A DNA stretch of 64,000 bases from Spirochaetia bacterium (GTDB lineage: Bacteria; Spirochaetota; Leptospiria; Leptospirales; Leptonemataceae): positions 24,319-88,318 of the forward strand of contig JAIOPQ010000001.1 in assembly GCA_021413825.1 (NCBI GenBank). The letters are read 5' to 3'. The notes below the pieces were generated by a model. The model was given only the letters and a program-made list of their open reading frames with translations. It was not told where the DNA came from and did no database searches. The stretch's first letter is position 1. Every line of letters begins with the position of its first letter. A program made the position numbers and the translations under genes. This document shows, piece after piece, positions 1-8,860 of the stretch.

Positions 1-1433
1 GGGACAGCCTTTACGGTCAAATGATCACGCAACGCCATCGAAAGAATTTCCCCTGCATCTGGAATGCGCGGAAACGGACTCTCTGATCTAAAATCAAAAA
101 CCAGGATGCGATGGGGTGTTCGAATCACGTTTGCGCGTGACCCGTTATTCGATATTGTAAGTAAATTTTCCCGCATTGCCAGATCGCGGTTCTTCTGACG
201 AAGAGCTTCATCGATTCTAAATTGAACGGATGGACTGTCATCCAATTCACGCAGCCTAAGCAACCCGTCCAGGTAACCTTCATAATTGCCCTCGCGCATT
301 GCTCGATCGATTTCAATATTCAATGATTCTTTACCAGGCATGAATTCTAAGGCTCTTCTGGCGTGGAAATCGCGTAGATCAGTACGACCGGCTCTGGTTG
401 CAAAGGACATAAGGTTCAAATGAAATCGACCAACGCTTCGTCGGGCTTCCAGACCACCGGTTCCTTCATTTGAAGCCAGGAACTGTTCGTATCTGTAGCG
501 AATGAGGGAATCTTCCGGTGCAAGGCGCAATGCCTGTTGAAATCCATGCAGCGCCTCGGCAGGCTGCTTGCCACCGCTGAGCACCGCACTCAAATACTGC
601 CACTGAGCATTCTGTGGTTCCTGCTCGATTAGGGAACGAACACGGCCGAGAGTGTCACCTGTCTGACCTGAGTACATTTCAAGCAGAATCAGGTTCTTCT
701 GTGCTGGAACATTGTCTTCGGAAATATCGAGTGCGGTGCGATAGGAACGTTTTCCAATTTCAACGAGACGCCTGCGCTCGACTGGATCCTTTTCAGTGAG
801 CAGTCGCCTAAAAGCTATGTCCCCTTCAGCCAGATGAACTTCAGGATTTTCTGGATCAATCCGACGCGCCCGCGCAATGTAGCTTGCTGCTTTCTGTGTT
901 CTACTTCTGTCCGTCTCAAGAACCGCAAGTGAAAGCAAGCTTGGCAAATGGAGTGGATTTTTTTTAAGCGCGCGATCAAAATATCCGGCTGCAAGATCTT
1001 TTCTGCCAAGGCGCCAGTGCAAATCACCTCTGGCGTGCAGCGCATTTTCGTTGGAGGGATCACGGGCTTCCGCTTTCTTGAGTACCACGTCTGCCGCTGC
1101 TAGATTGCCACTTAACGTCAAAACCCTGGCATTCCCAATCAGTGCTCGAGTATTTTCAGCTTCCTGTGTTAGAACGCGTTCGTAGCTTTGCCTGGCGCGC
1201 GCAAGATCGCCTAACTGTAGACTCAAATCCCCATCTGCAAGCGCAGCTTCGCGATAGGATGGGTTAATTTCAAGGGCTCGCCTAAAATAGAATCGCGCAT
1301 TCTCCCGATCACCGCGCGCAAGGGCGCTCACTCCATCCTGATACACCTTTGAAGCACTCTCAGCCTGGAGCTGGCCCATTGCCAGAAACAGCGTCAGACA
1401 GATCAGGGATCTATTCAGCCCTTGACGGAACAA
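1..1433 (-). CDS. Secreted TPR-repeat protein, C-terminus cut by window edge
   Basis: This gene is missing from the ORF track because it has no stop inside the window, but the minus strand is open from position 1433 to 1 (about 477 residues). A TTG start is chosen because a strong ribosome site (AGAAGGAGG) lies about 5 bases upstream and the frame begins with a signal peptide-like stretch (LICLTLFLAM). The body is a run of TPR-like helix pairs (for example ENARFYFRRALEINP and ARQSYERVLTQEAENTRAL). Near the visible end the pattern changes to a beta-like segment (RILVFDFRS) that resembles the start of a TolB/CsgG-type domain; this last point is a guess. The start lies inside the end of the upstream NHL/vWA gene (23-base overlap), so the two are likely translationally coupled. 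Function is unknown; a scaffold for a periplasmic or outer-membrane complex is the simplest reading. Confidence 0.8.
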   Translation of the reverse strand, partial: MFRQGLNRSLICLTLFLAMGQLQAESASKVYQDGVSALARGDRENARFYFRRALEINPSYREAALADGDLSLQLGDLARARQSYERVLTQEAENTRALIGNARVLTLSGNLAAADVVLKKAEARDPSNENALHARGDLHWRLGRKDLAAGYFDRALKKNPLHLPSLLSLAVLETDRSRTQKAASYIARARRIDPENPEVHLAEGDIAFRRLLTEKDPVERRRLVEIGKRSYRTALDISEDNVPAQKNLILLEMYSGQTGDTLGRVRSLIEQEPQNAQWQYLSAVLSGGKQPAEALHGFQQALRLAPEDSLIRYRYEQFLASNEGTGGLEARRSVGRFHLNLMSFATRAGRTDLRDFHARRALEFMPGKESLNIEIDRAMREGNYEGYLDGLLRLRELDDSPSVQFRIDEALRQKNRDLAMRENLLTISNNGSRANVIRTPHRILVFDFRSESPFPRIPDAGEILSMALRDHLTVKAV

Positions 1434-3453
1434 AATACCCTCCTTCTGCAGAACCCGTCATTCCCTGATGTGCCACGTCCACTCTTAGCTCAATATAACG
1501 ATCAGCAAGATCTGCCGTAAGGTTTGAATGATAGGTAAGAATATAGCGTTCATCACGTCTGGCTCGGATCTTGGGATATAGATCCCGAATGGCTGTATCA
1601 TCGTAGGCCCTGATGTATTCCCCTCCCGTAGCTGTTGCAAGGGACTTGTATGTTTCAGTAACGTCAGGCGACTGCCCCATCTCAAAGGAGATCACATAGA
1701 TTGGAATCCCTTGCGCCCGGGCAAAAAATTCAATTCTTTCCGATGGATATTGATGAAACGGATGCCGCTCAGCTCCTGAAACAAGAACAATCACAGCACG
1801 CGGTCCCATGGCTGTGACAAGCCTGGAAAGGCTTTCAACAATGCCCTTACCCACATCTGGCCTATCTATAACTTCACCCTCTGTAATTGATCTGATAATC
1901 TCACGCCGCTGTAAGCCCTCATAGACTGAGCGCACCGTTTCCCCCGCCCGAATGACGGCAATTCGATCTGAAATTCTAATTGGCGCCAGGATCTTGCCAA
2001 GTAGCGAGCTCAGGATTTCCTTTTGTTCCGGCTCCGCAAGAGTAGCATCGCTTTCTTTGACGAACATCAGGTTTACGCGGCTCTGATAGTTATCCATACT
2101 ATCCGTGCTTGTCCCACGGATGAAGCGATCGTTTTCAAAGATCCTAATTTCATTTCTAGTCAGCCCAGGCATCTGCGATCCAAGACGATTTCGCATCTGA
2201 ACGAAGATAGCAATGTCCGGAAATGAACTGGTATCCACACGCTCCACGCGACAGTCAAGGTTGCTGATTCGCAATGCTTCCGGCATAAACACATGAATGC
2301 GCCCGGATCCAAATTCTGAAACATACAACACACCATTGGAATCCGTGCGCGCTGAAAATGGCCTGGTCCAGCTCAGGGGTTGATCGTCTTTGGTGCGAAC
2401 TTCCAGTTTATTCCAGCTCTTTTCCACCAGATCGTAGAATAGGACGCCCGCTTCTTCGTCTGCGACGATTAGCCGCCTATCAGCAAATGAAACACCGCGC
2501 GGTTTAGACATTAGATTGGACTCGATCTGGTCCTGGTAATTTCCATCTTCATCAAAAACAAGAATGCGCGATGAGTTACGATCTGCAATATAGAGCAACC
2601 CTTGATCGAGTGCAACACCAGCTGGAAAGGTAAGACCAGCATCTTCAGCGAGGAATGTTAAGAGATATTTCCCGGTTAGATCAAATTTCTGAACGCGTTT
2701 GTTTCCACTATCAGTTACAAAAATTGCATTTGAACTCACAACCACACCGGCTGGTCCGCGAAATTGTCCGGGGCCGCTACCGGTTCCCCCAAATGACAGC
2801 AGTTCGGAGCCGTCCAGATCCATGATGCGAATTCTATCGTCGCTGTAGTCTGCAATATATACTTTATCGCCGACTAACGTCAGTCCAACGGGACCCTTAA
2901 AGCGATCGAATAACCTTCCCCGAATCTGACGAAACGCCGTTGTGCCGGGGTTTGATACAATTAGATTGGCACTTCCGGAAAACAGAAAATACAGATTGCC
3001 CTGTGAATCCACGGCACTATCAACCGGACGCTCTGCGCTCATCTCCGGAAAATCCAGTTTTCCAAACGAGCGGTAGTGAATGTAAGGACCAACGTTCTTA
3101 AATCCATTCAGCTTGAAGCGAAGTAAATCGCTGCGCATCCGAATCAGTGGATAAGAACCCTCTGAAACTCGATCGAGAAACTCCCATTGTTCAAGTGCGC
3201 TATTCCATTCACCTGAATAATAGTTGGCATCTCCCAGGTATCTGCGCGCCAAATGAAAATACGAAACCTTGTTCAGGGATTTGTAAAAGAACTCGCGGGC
3301 TGCAGCATATTGACCTGCATTATAAAACGTGATTCCTTTTCTAAATGAGTCGCGTGCTTCCTCTTCTTTGATTCTTAGAGACGGCAAATTCTGGGAAAAT
3401 GCCGGGGAAAACAACAGAAAGGCAATGCACAGATACTGCACTTTAGGAGACAT
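1411..3453 (-). CDS. Secreted NHL-repeat and vWA-like protein
   Basis: About 680 residues. The start is placed at the Met of MSPKVQYLCIAFLLF (residue 41 of the track ORF) because a signal peptide follows directly and this avoids overlapping the upstream gene; no strong ribosome site is visible. After the signal peptide come TPR-like helices (about residues 25-110), then NHL-type beta-propeller blades (about 130-400; GPVGLTLVGDKVYIADYSDDRIRIMD and similar units), then a vWA-like fold (about 430-670) with the strand AVIVLVSGAERH. The usual MIDAS DxSxS is not evident: the corresponding strand reads NLMFVKESDATL, so metal-dependent ligand binding is doubtful. It probably acts outside the inner membrane as a scaffold or binding protein. 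It sits downstream of the LptF/G and coiled-coil genes and overlaps the TPR gene, so the four probably form one operon. Confidence 0.8.
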   Translation of the reverse strand: MSPKVQYLCIAFLLFSPAFSQNLPSLRIKEEEARDSFRKGITFYNAGQYAAAREFFYKSLNKVSYFHLARRYLGDANYYSGEWNSALEQWEFLDRVSEGSYPLIRMRSDLLRFKLNGFKNVGPYIHYRSFGKLDFPEMSAERPVDSAVDSQGNLYFLFSGSANLIVSNPGTTAFRQIRGRLFDRFKGPVGLTLVGDKVYIADYSDDRIRIMDLDGSELLSFGGTGSGPGQFRGPAGVVVSSNAIFVTDSGNKRVQKFDLTGKYLLTFLAEDAGLTFPAGVALDQGLLYIADRNSSRILVFDEDGNYQDQIESNLMSKPRGVSFADRRLIVADEEAGVLFYDLVEKSWNKLEVRTKDDQPLSWTRPFSARTDSNGVLYVSEFGSGRIHVFMPEALRISNLDCRVERVDTSSFPDIAIFVQMRNRLGSQMPGLTRNEIRIFENDRFIRGTSTDSMDNYQSRVNLMFVKESDATLAEPEQKEILSSLLGKILAPIRISDRIAVIRAGETVRSVYEGLQRREIIRSITEGEVIDRPDVGKGIVESLSRLVTAMGPRAVIVLVSGAERHPFHQYPSERIEFFARAQGIPIYVISFEMGQSPDVTETYKSLATATGGEYIRAYDDTAIRDLYPKIRARRDERYILTYHSNLTADLADRYIELRVDVAHQGMTGSAEGGYFVPSRAE

Positions 3454-3499
3454 AATACAGACCCAGCGTCCACGCCCGAACGTGGTCAGCAATACTTTT

Positions 3500-4354
3500 T
3501 TAAGGGCTTCCGAAGGCTTTAGGAGGCAATCCCAGCTGCTCGCGCAGGCGCTGATTCTCGTTAAACAGGTCAATCAGCTCCTTGTCTGTGTAATTTCTGA
3601 GCCTCTCCATTGCAACGATCACCTTCTCGCGTTCAATGCCCTCTCTGCGACTGAACTCAAGGGCAGTCTCGGTGGCTGAAACCTGCTCTTTCATCTGGAA
3701 TAGTTCCTGGTCGCGGAATTGACTCAGCCGCTCATATGCAGCAAGAGTTGTCTTTAGCTCCAGCATCTCATGATCTTTGAGATTGAGGGTCTTTTCCATT
3801 GCCTCCATGACACTGTGCTCGAACCGCTTTTGCGAACGCTCGAATTCGAGGAGGGCTTCATATGCTTTGGATGACTCCTGCGCCGATTTCAGCTCTGCGC
3901 GGGTAAGGTTTAGCATCTTATCGAACAGACCAGATTGTTCGCGCACGTCTTCTGAAAGCCGAAAGACCACCTGGCGGTAATATTCGATCCTTAGAACCAG
4001 CTCGAGAATCAGCTTCAAATGCCCGGGACGAACTGAATCATCCAGCACAAGCAGGTTCATGCTGTGACGATCGGGCCTGTAGTCCTGATAATCAGTCTGG
4101 GAAAGAATTAGAATACGTGGGAAATCGCGCAACTGCGGCGTAGATTCGATTAGATTTCGCATTGCAGCGAGGCCGCCCCGTTCCCCCTGAATCAGGAATA
4201 CATGCAGAAACTCTGGCTCTGGCTGGACTGTGGAAAGGGCTGCCGGGGCAATTTCAACCAGCTCGAAGGCGATTGAATCCTGTTTACGAAAATCGAGTGG
4301 AAACCTGCGCCCCTCAGATACATGCCAGATTTTCTGCGATTTCATTCGGGTCAT
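3500..4354 (-). CDS. Degenerate receiver-like / coiled-coil protein
   Basis: A 284-residue cytoplasmic protein with no signal peptide. The first 120 residues look like a response-regulator fold (FLHVFLIQGERGGLAAM, then FPRILILS), but the phospho-acceptor Asp expected after the third strand is replaced (LIQG instead of LLDxxMP), so it is probably not phosphorylated. From about residue 125 to the end it is a long charged coiled coil with heptads, ending in LFNENQRLREQLGLPPK. Two ATGs (4354 and 4345) are possible: AAGGA is 2 bases before the first and 11 before the second, so the second is also credible. It lies 33 bases downstream of the LptF/G gene. I do not recognise a named family; a signalling adaptor or scaffold is inferred. 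Confidence 0.7.
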   Translation of the reverse strand: MTRMKSQKIWHVSEGRRFPLDFRKQDSIAFELVEIAPAALSTVQPEPEFLHVFLIQGERGGLAAMRNLIESTPQLRDFPRILILSQTDYQDYRPDRHSMNLLVLDDSVRPGHLKLILELVLRIEYYRQVVFRLSEDVREQSGLFDKMLNLTRAELKSAQESSKAYEALLEFERSQKRFEHSVMEAMEKTLNLKDHEMLELKTTLAAYERLSQFRDQELFQMKEQVSATETALEFSRREGIEREKVIVAMERLRNYTDKELIDLFNENQRLREQLGLPPKAFGSP

Positions 4355-4387
4355 TGTCCTTCATTTTTGAACCTTGAAAACAATTAT

Positions 4388-6184
4388 TCACGTTGTTTTT
4401 GATTTCCTGAAGAGTCTGCTTATCCGGTTCTGGACGATAGACTTGAACGCCTGCGCTACGCGCCCCACGGGCCTAAAGAGCGGAGCTGCCTTTCCAAGGA
4501 CGTTTCCAATGCGTACAAGCTGCCTTTCAACGATAGGTGGCCGGAGTTTGCGGAGAGTTTTTCGCAGTCGTTGCTTGAACCCCTCCGTTCGTGAGGCCAT
4601 TACGTACATTCCCATGAACGCAACAGCTACATTTGGCGCCCAGCCTCCAACAGCAGCGCTGACTTTTCCGGATTCTGCAAAATTGGTTCCCACGGCCACA
4701 AGCCCGAAGTAGCCCACGCAGACCGAAAGGGCCAGGCCAAAGCTCATTCCGCGACCAGATCGCTTTACAACCAGTCCAAGTGGAAACGATATGAAGAAGA
4801 AAATCATGCAGGCAACTGCCTTTGCAATCCTGGTCTGAATCTCAAGCTTGAATTTGCGTTCAGAAACAGCAGCGTTCTCAATGAAGAATCTCAATTGAAA
4901 TGTAAGGGTAATTGTATTCTGCCATTGATCGGGTGTTGGTCCACCCGGTTTGCCTACGTTATTTCCATTGATCATCATCCAGGTCATATTCTGCTGTAAC
5001 AACTGCTTCATCTGTTCCATGGCAGGCAGTTTGATTGTCATTCCGGGCTGCATCTTGTCCATCTTTGCTGCACCAGCAGCGGGACCAATGATCTGCATTG
5101 GATCTATCTCAGTTCCACCTTCCTCAAGCTTACGAATAAATTCAAAGAGTTCAAAGAATGTGTAATTCTCCGGCCGTACGTTCAGCTGCCCAAGGGCGCG
5201 CGGCGGCGGTGGGATTACATAGTCCATACTACCGTTTGTAAAATTTGTTGTCTGGACGCGCGATAGATCCTCTGAAATTTCTATGATGAAACCCTTATTC
5301 AAACGCAGCAGCGATTCTTTATTGCTGTCCTCGTTTTGAACTTCTTGCGGCTTCATTGGAAGCTGCGACGGATCAATGCCTGGCGGAAGGTCACTTACGG
5401 GCTCTGGTTCGGCCGGTTCGACTGGCTCCGGAGTTTTCTCGCGCTCGATTAGCTGGCCGGTCTCTGCATGCACAATCTGCGTAATAAATCCATCTCCAAT
5501 GGGAATAAACATATTTCGCACTGCAATCCGCTCAGAGTTCTGATCGTTTACGCTGTTTACCCATTCGCGGATATGAACTTCCTTTAGAATCTCATTTTCG
5601 CGTTGGCCTGCGTAGATGTCCTGGCCTTTCAGGCTGACTCCGTCCATCTTTGCATTTCCCAGGAATCGGCCCGTCTTAACGAGCGTGAGGCTATGATACG
5701 ACTTCAGCCAGTTTTCAAAATTCTCGCGCGCTTTTGCACTGACTGGTCCATAATACAAATTCATAAACGCGACCAGGCATGTGGTCAAAAATCCAGTGAA
5801 CAGAAACACTACGTAAATGCGGGGAAAGCTGACCCCTGCGGAGCGCATTGCTACGATTTCAGAATCGCCAGAAAGCCTGCCTGCAGCCAGGATCCCACCA
5901 AATAGACATGCGATCGGAATTGCCTGCGTGATCTTTTCTGAAATCAGATTGAATAGATAAAACAGAACCTTATGAATTGCAATTCCCTTACCCAACAGTT
6001 CTACAACTATGTCTTTCAAAACGATCGACATAAAAAGCGTGGTTAGAATAAGCAAACATACCAGAAACGGTACAAGGATTTCCAGGAATATATAACGATC
6101 CAGAATCCGCGGTTTTAGTTTTCCGATGACCCGTAAAAAGGATGCAGGTAAACTGCGCAAAGTAGCAGAATTAATGAAACTCAA
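4388..6184 (-). CDS. LptF/LptG (YjgP/YjgQ) family permease with large periplasmic insertion
   Basis: 598 residues; members of this family are usually about 350-400. The N-terminus (ILDRYIFLEILVPFLVCLLIL) and three following membrane segments are typical of the LptF/LptG half-transporters that, with the LptB ATPase, extract LPS from the inner membrane. A further three membrane segments lie at about residues 465-550. The periplasmic domain between them is expanded by a Pro/Glu-rich stretch (EPVEPAEPEPVSDLPPG) and a Met/Gln-rich segment around residues 370-420. The start is TTG (6184) with GGAG seven bases upstream. A second, normal-length paralogue lies at 12760-13857, so the two may form the heterodimer. 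Whether this is LptF or LptG cannot be told from the sequence alone. Confidence 0.88.
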   Translation of the reverse strand: MSFINSATLRSLPASFLRVIGKLKPRILDRYIFLEILVPFLVCLLILTTLFMSIVLKDIVVELLGKGIAIHKVLFYLFNLISEKITQAIPIACLFGGILAAGRLSGDSEIVAMRSAGVSFPRIYVVFLFTGFLTTCLVAFMNLYYGPVSAKARENFENWLKSYHSLTLVKTGRFLGNAKMDGVSLKGQDIYAGQRENEILKEVHIREWVNSVNDQNSERIAVRNMFIPIGDGFITQIVHAETGQLIEREKTPEPVEPAEPEPVSDLPPGIDPSQLPMKPQEVQNEDSNKESLLRLNKGFIIEISEDLSRVQTTNFTNGSMDYVIPPPPRALGQLNVRPENYTFFELFEFIRKLEEGGTEIDPMQIIGPAAGAAKMDKMQPGMTIKLPAMEQMKQLLQQNMTWMMINGNNVGKPGGPTPDQWQNTITLTFQLRFFIENAAVSERKFKLEIQTRIAKAVACMIFFFISFPLGLVVKRSGRGMSFGLALSVCVGYFGLVAVGTNFAESGKVSAAVGGWAPNVAVAFMGMYVMASRTEGFKQRLRKTLRKLRPPIVERQLVRIGNVLGKAAPLFRPVGRVAQAFKSIVQNRISRLFRKSKTT

Positions 6185-6199
6185 AAAGAGACTCCGTCA

Positions 6200-7246
6200 T
6201 TGAAAGCCGTCATAATTCAAACAGCATTCCTCGGCGATGCAATACTGACTACACCGATGTTCGCCGCATTCAAGCGTTTTTTTAAGGATTCAAAACTTAC
6301 AGCCGTACTCAGGCCAGACGGAGCACAATTACTTCAGGGATTGCCAGCACTCGATGAAATTATTGCCTACGACAAAAAGAAAAAGCATCGCGGCATTTCT
6401 GGAATTCGAAAGCTCGCAACTGAGCTGCGCGAACGAGAATTTGATGTTCTGCTCTCCCCTCATGATTCGCATCGCACAAGCTTTGTGGCAATGTTTTCAA
6501 AAATTCCAGAACGCTACGGATTCAAGGATGCAGGTTTCGCGCGGCTCGCTTATAACCGCAGACTGGAACGCCACGGCGGCCTTCCTGAAATAAAACGACT
6601 GTTGCATTTTCTCGATGATTCAATCGCGCCTGGAGCCGCTGAATTCTCCACACAACTGTCCCTGGTGGAAGACAAGGCTTCCATTCAAGAAGCTGAGGCG
6701 CTCCTTCGCAAACACGAAGCGCTCAGGCCAATTCTACTCGCCCCTTCATCCGTCTGGCCAACCAAACGCTGGACTCCCTACGGCTTTGCGGAGCTTGCAG
6801 CCAAACTGGTTCGCAGGTATAAGACAAAAATTCTCCTCGTTGGTGCGCCTGGAGATCGTGAAATCTGTGATTCGGTTCAATCGTTTTTGAAAGAACTGCA
6901 GCCGCACTTTGTTCAGGAAAAAGTTGAAACCGTTGCCGGAGACACAAGCCTGCGGGGCTTCTACAGCCTCGTCAAGCGCTCAAGGCTACTCATCTCAAAC
7001 GATTCAGCTCCCGTCCACTATGCCTGTGCTGCTGGCATTCCACTGGTTGCAGTCTTTGGTCCGACTACACAATCCCTGGGATACGCACCTATCACTAAAA
7101 ACTCGCGCATAGCCGAACTCGACCTGGCGTGCCGGCCTTGCGGAACGCACGGCGGACTTGTGTGTCCGCTCGGCCATTTTAGGTGCATGAAGGAACTCAC
7201 TGCTGATTCAATTATGGAACAGGTGCAGGCTCTAATAGACCAGTGA
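6200..7246 (+). CDS. Glycosyltransferase family 9 (heptosyltransferase-like)
   Basis: 348 residues, normal for the family. It begins KAVIIQTAFLGDAILTTPM, the classic GT9 N-terminal motif, with a TTG start. The C-terminal Rossmann domain carries ILLAPSSVWPTKRW and LLISNDSAPVHYACAAGIPLVAVFGPT, the ADP-sugar binding region of WaaC/WaaF-type enzymes. A Cys-rich segment near the end (LACRPCGTHGGLVCPLGHFRCM) matches the pattern seen in many GT9 proteins. It should transfer a heptose-like sugar to lipid A-core on the cytoplasmic face. It is divergent from the LptF/G gene with only 15 bases between the two TTG starts. The precise sugar and acceptor are unknown. Confidence 0.9.
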   Translation: MKAVIIQTAFLGDAILTTPMFAAFKRFFKDSKLTAVLRPDGAQLLQGLPALDEIIAYDKKKKHRGISGIRKLATELREREFDVLLSPHDSHRTSFVAMFSKIPERYGFKDAGFARLAYNRRLERHGGLPEIKRLLHFLDDSIAPGAAEFSTQLSLVEDKASIQEAEALLRKHEALRPILLAPSSVWPTKRWTPYGFAELAAKLVRRYKTKILLVGAPGDREICDSVQSFLKELQPHFVQEKVETVAGDTSLRGFYSLVKRSRLLISNDSAPVHYACAAGIPLVAVFGPTTQSLGYAPITKNSRIAELDLACRPCGTHGGLVCPLGHFRCMKELTADSIMEQVQALIDQ

Positions 7247-7266
7247 TTCAAAAACAGGGGATTGAG

Positions 7267-7333
7267 CCACAGATGGATAGGGATAGAGCTGATCAGGAAT
7301 AAACCATCGGCGCGCATTTGCGTCCATCTGTGG
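7267..7333. repeat. Long inverted repeat between convergent genes
   Basis: Perfect 11-base arms, CCACAGATGGA (7267-7277) and TCCATCTGTGG (7323-7333), separated by 45 bases, followed by a T-rich stretch (TTTGTTTT). It lies between the converging ends of the GT9 and M23 genes. The sequence type (ccacagatgg...ccatctgtgg) resembles short intergenic repeats found in many unrelated bacterial genomes. It may be a repeat element, a terminator, or both. No second copy is visible in this window. Confidence 0.6.
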
Positions 7334-7368
7334 TCAAGTCCTTCGTGGCCTATTTGTTTTAAACCGAA

Positions 7369-8190
7369 TCAAAAAACCAGGAAATCACCCGGATCAATTA
7401 CTTTTCCCTTCATCCGAATTTCATAGTGAAGATGCGGCCCGTTAGACGCTCCTGTGCTGCCTGAATATCCAAGCAGTTGACCTGCCCGGATCTCCTGACC
7501 CGTCTTTACAGAGAGAGCGCGAAGATGTCCGTACAACGTCTCATAGCCCGAAGAATGCAGAAGTATTACGTGATTTCCGTAGCCATAAGGCGACTGGACT
7601 GCAGCCTTCACAACACCATCTGCAGACGCAATCACAGGTGTCCCAAAGTTGGCGCGTAAATCGACCCCTGGATGGAATTCACGCGATCCAAAAACTCCAA
7701 ACACTGCACCACGCGTCCCATAACCGGAATTCAAAAATAGTGCGTCAAGTTTTAGCGGCCATGCATGTGGAATCTCTCGAAAAAAGCCCGAGTATACCCC
7801 GGAATAATCCGCATTCGATCTGAGCGTGCTCAATACACGATGGATAGGTTTTTGCTGCACGGGGGCCTGGTCGTCCATATAGAACTGGCGAATGCCTGAA
7901 GGCTGATCCTGGAAAATGGTATGGATTTCACGCTGGCGCGATTCTAGAAGGACCAGCAATTGAACATTGTCCTTTACATCCCGGAAGAGCGCGCGCTTTT
8001 TAGGATCGGTAATCGTGTCTTCCTGCGAGGCTGCTTCGTTTTCAAACAGGCTGAACAATACAAGAATGGTCAGAGAAACCACAAACAGGCCGATTGCATG
8101 GCCCAGGTATCTGGAAAACTGCGGCAGGCGAATGCGAATAACGTGCGATGAATTAGCGATGTACGATCGGGGTTTCTGAGCGGACACCAT
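7369..8190 (-). CDS. M23 (LytM-type) metallopeptidase, membrane anchored
   Basis: About 273 residues from the Met of MVSAQKPRSY (residue 60 of the track ORF). The N-terminal extension in the track overlaps the MORN gene and has low-complexity content, so a start near 8190 is preferred although its ribosome site is weak; it overlaps the upstream gene by 38 bases. One membrane segment (HAIGLFVVSLTILVLFSLF) is followed by a coiled stalk and a C-terminal peptidase M23 domain with the zinc ligands in FHPGVDLR (HxxxD) and GPHLHYEI (HxH), plus NHVILLHSSGYETLYGHL. Such enzymes cut peptidoglycan cross-bridges in the periplasm; all ligands are present, so it is likely active. It is the last gene of the lipid-kinase/Lpt/UbiD/ParA operon. 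Confidence 0.88.
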   Translation of the reverse strand: MVSAQKPRSYIANSSHVIRIRLPQFSRYLGHAIGLFVVSLTILVLFSLFENEAASQEDTITDPKKRALFRDVKDNVQLLVLLESRQREIHTIFQDQPSGIRQFYMDDQAPVQQKPIHRVLSTLRSNADYSGVYSGFFREIPHAWPLKLDALFLNSGYGTRGAVFGVFGSREFHPGVDLRANFGTPVIASADGVVKAAVQSPYGYGNHVILLHSSGYETLYGHLRALSVKTGQEIRAGQLLGYSGSTGASNGPHLHYEIRMKGKVIDPGDFLVF

Positions 8191-8860
8191 CTTTGTAATT
8201 GGATTCCACGTAGACCCGCCCGTCCGGATAGAAGCTCCGGAGCTTGCCGTCGAGCGCCCCGTTAACATAGTTCTCTTCTCTAAGTAAAGTGCCATCGGGG
8301 TAGTAGTATAGCCATCGACCAACAACGGTGTCTTTTTGATACTGACCGCGTAAAAGCGGACGGCCATTTGGATGGTATCGTGTCACCGGTCCCTCATAAT
8401 AGCCAGCCTTAAATCCCCCCTCTTCTTCCAGCCTGCCATCCGGATAATAACGCCTGTAGGTGCCATTTTCATTCCCGTAATCATGGGTTACGAGGAATAT
8501 GAAGTCCCGTTTAGGCTCCTGCGCATACGTCATGCTCAGATATAGCCGACCCTTTTCGTCGTAGAAATTCCAGATTCCATCCCGCCAATCGCGTACGAAT
8601 TCACCCTGCGAAAGCGTTTGTTTGGCCCCAGGAGAGTAGTAAGCCCAGTGACCGGTCCGTTCGCCCAATGGCCCCACTGGACCCTTGGAATAGAGCGACC
8701 CATCAGAATAATACGTAACTGATTCCTGGGCTGTCTTCAGACTCCACAGGCCAGTCCGGCGATCGCGATCTGCTTCGGCTGGAATCGAGGCTGGCCTCGG
8801 TGGTTCTTTGAGCCGCTGGCAGGCCAGAACTGCAAGCAAACAAGCGGCGAACATTCGCAT
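8153..8860 (-). CDS. MORN-repeat lipoprotein
   Basis: 235 residues. The N-terminus MRMFAACLLAVLAC ends in a lipobox (LAVLAC), so the mature protein should be lipidated at Cys14. The rest is a series of MORN_2-type repeats, for example YYSDGSLYSKG, RRYYPDGRLEEEGGFKAG, RYHPNGRPLLRGQY, YYYPDGTLLREENYVNG and FYPDGRVYVESNYKDG. Such proteins are sometimes annotated as YwqK-family antitoxins, but there is no toxin here and the secretion signal argues for an envelope role. The start ATG shares one base with the preceding stop (TGATG). Exact function is unknown. Confidence 0.8.
   Translation of the reverse strand: MRMFAACLLAVLACQRLKEPPRPASIPAEADRDRRTGLWSLKTAQESVTYYSDGSLYSKGPVGPLGERTGHWAYYSPGAKQTLSQGEFVRDWRDGIWNFYDEKGRLYLSMTYAQEPKRDFIFLVTHDYGNENGTYRRYYPDGRLEEEGGFKAGYYEGPVTRYHPNGRPLLRGQYQKDTVVGRWLYYYPDGTLLREENYVNGALDGKLRSFYPDGRVYVESNYKDGVRSETPIVHR

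Noticed and set aside
3329-3679. Plus-strand ORFs opposite the coiled-coil gene and many similar lines in the track.
   Set aside because: They are shadows of real minus-strand genes with no motif, signal or ribosome site of their own.
8153-8860. MORN protein as a YwqK-family antitoxin of a toxin-antitoxin pair.
   Set aside because: It has a lipoprotein signal and no toxin gene is adjacent; the annotation name does not describe a proven function.
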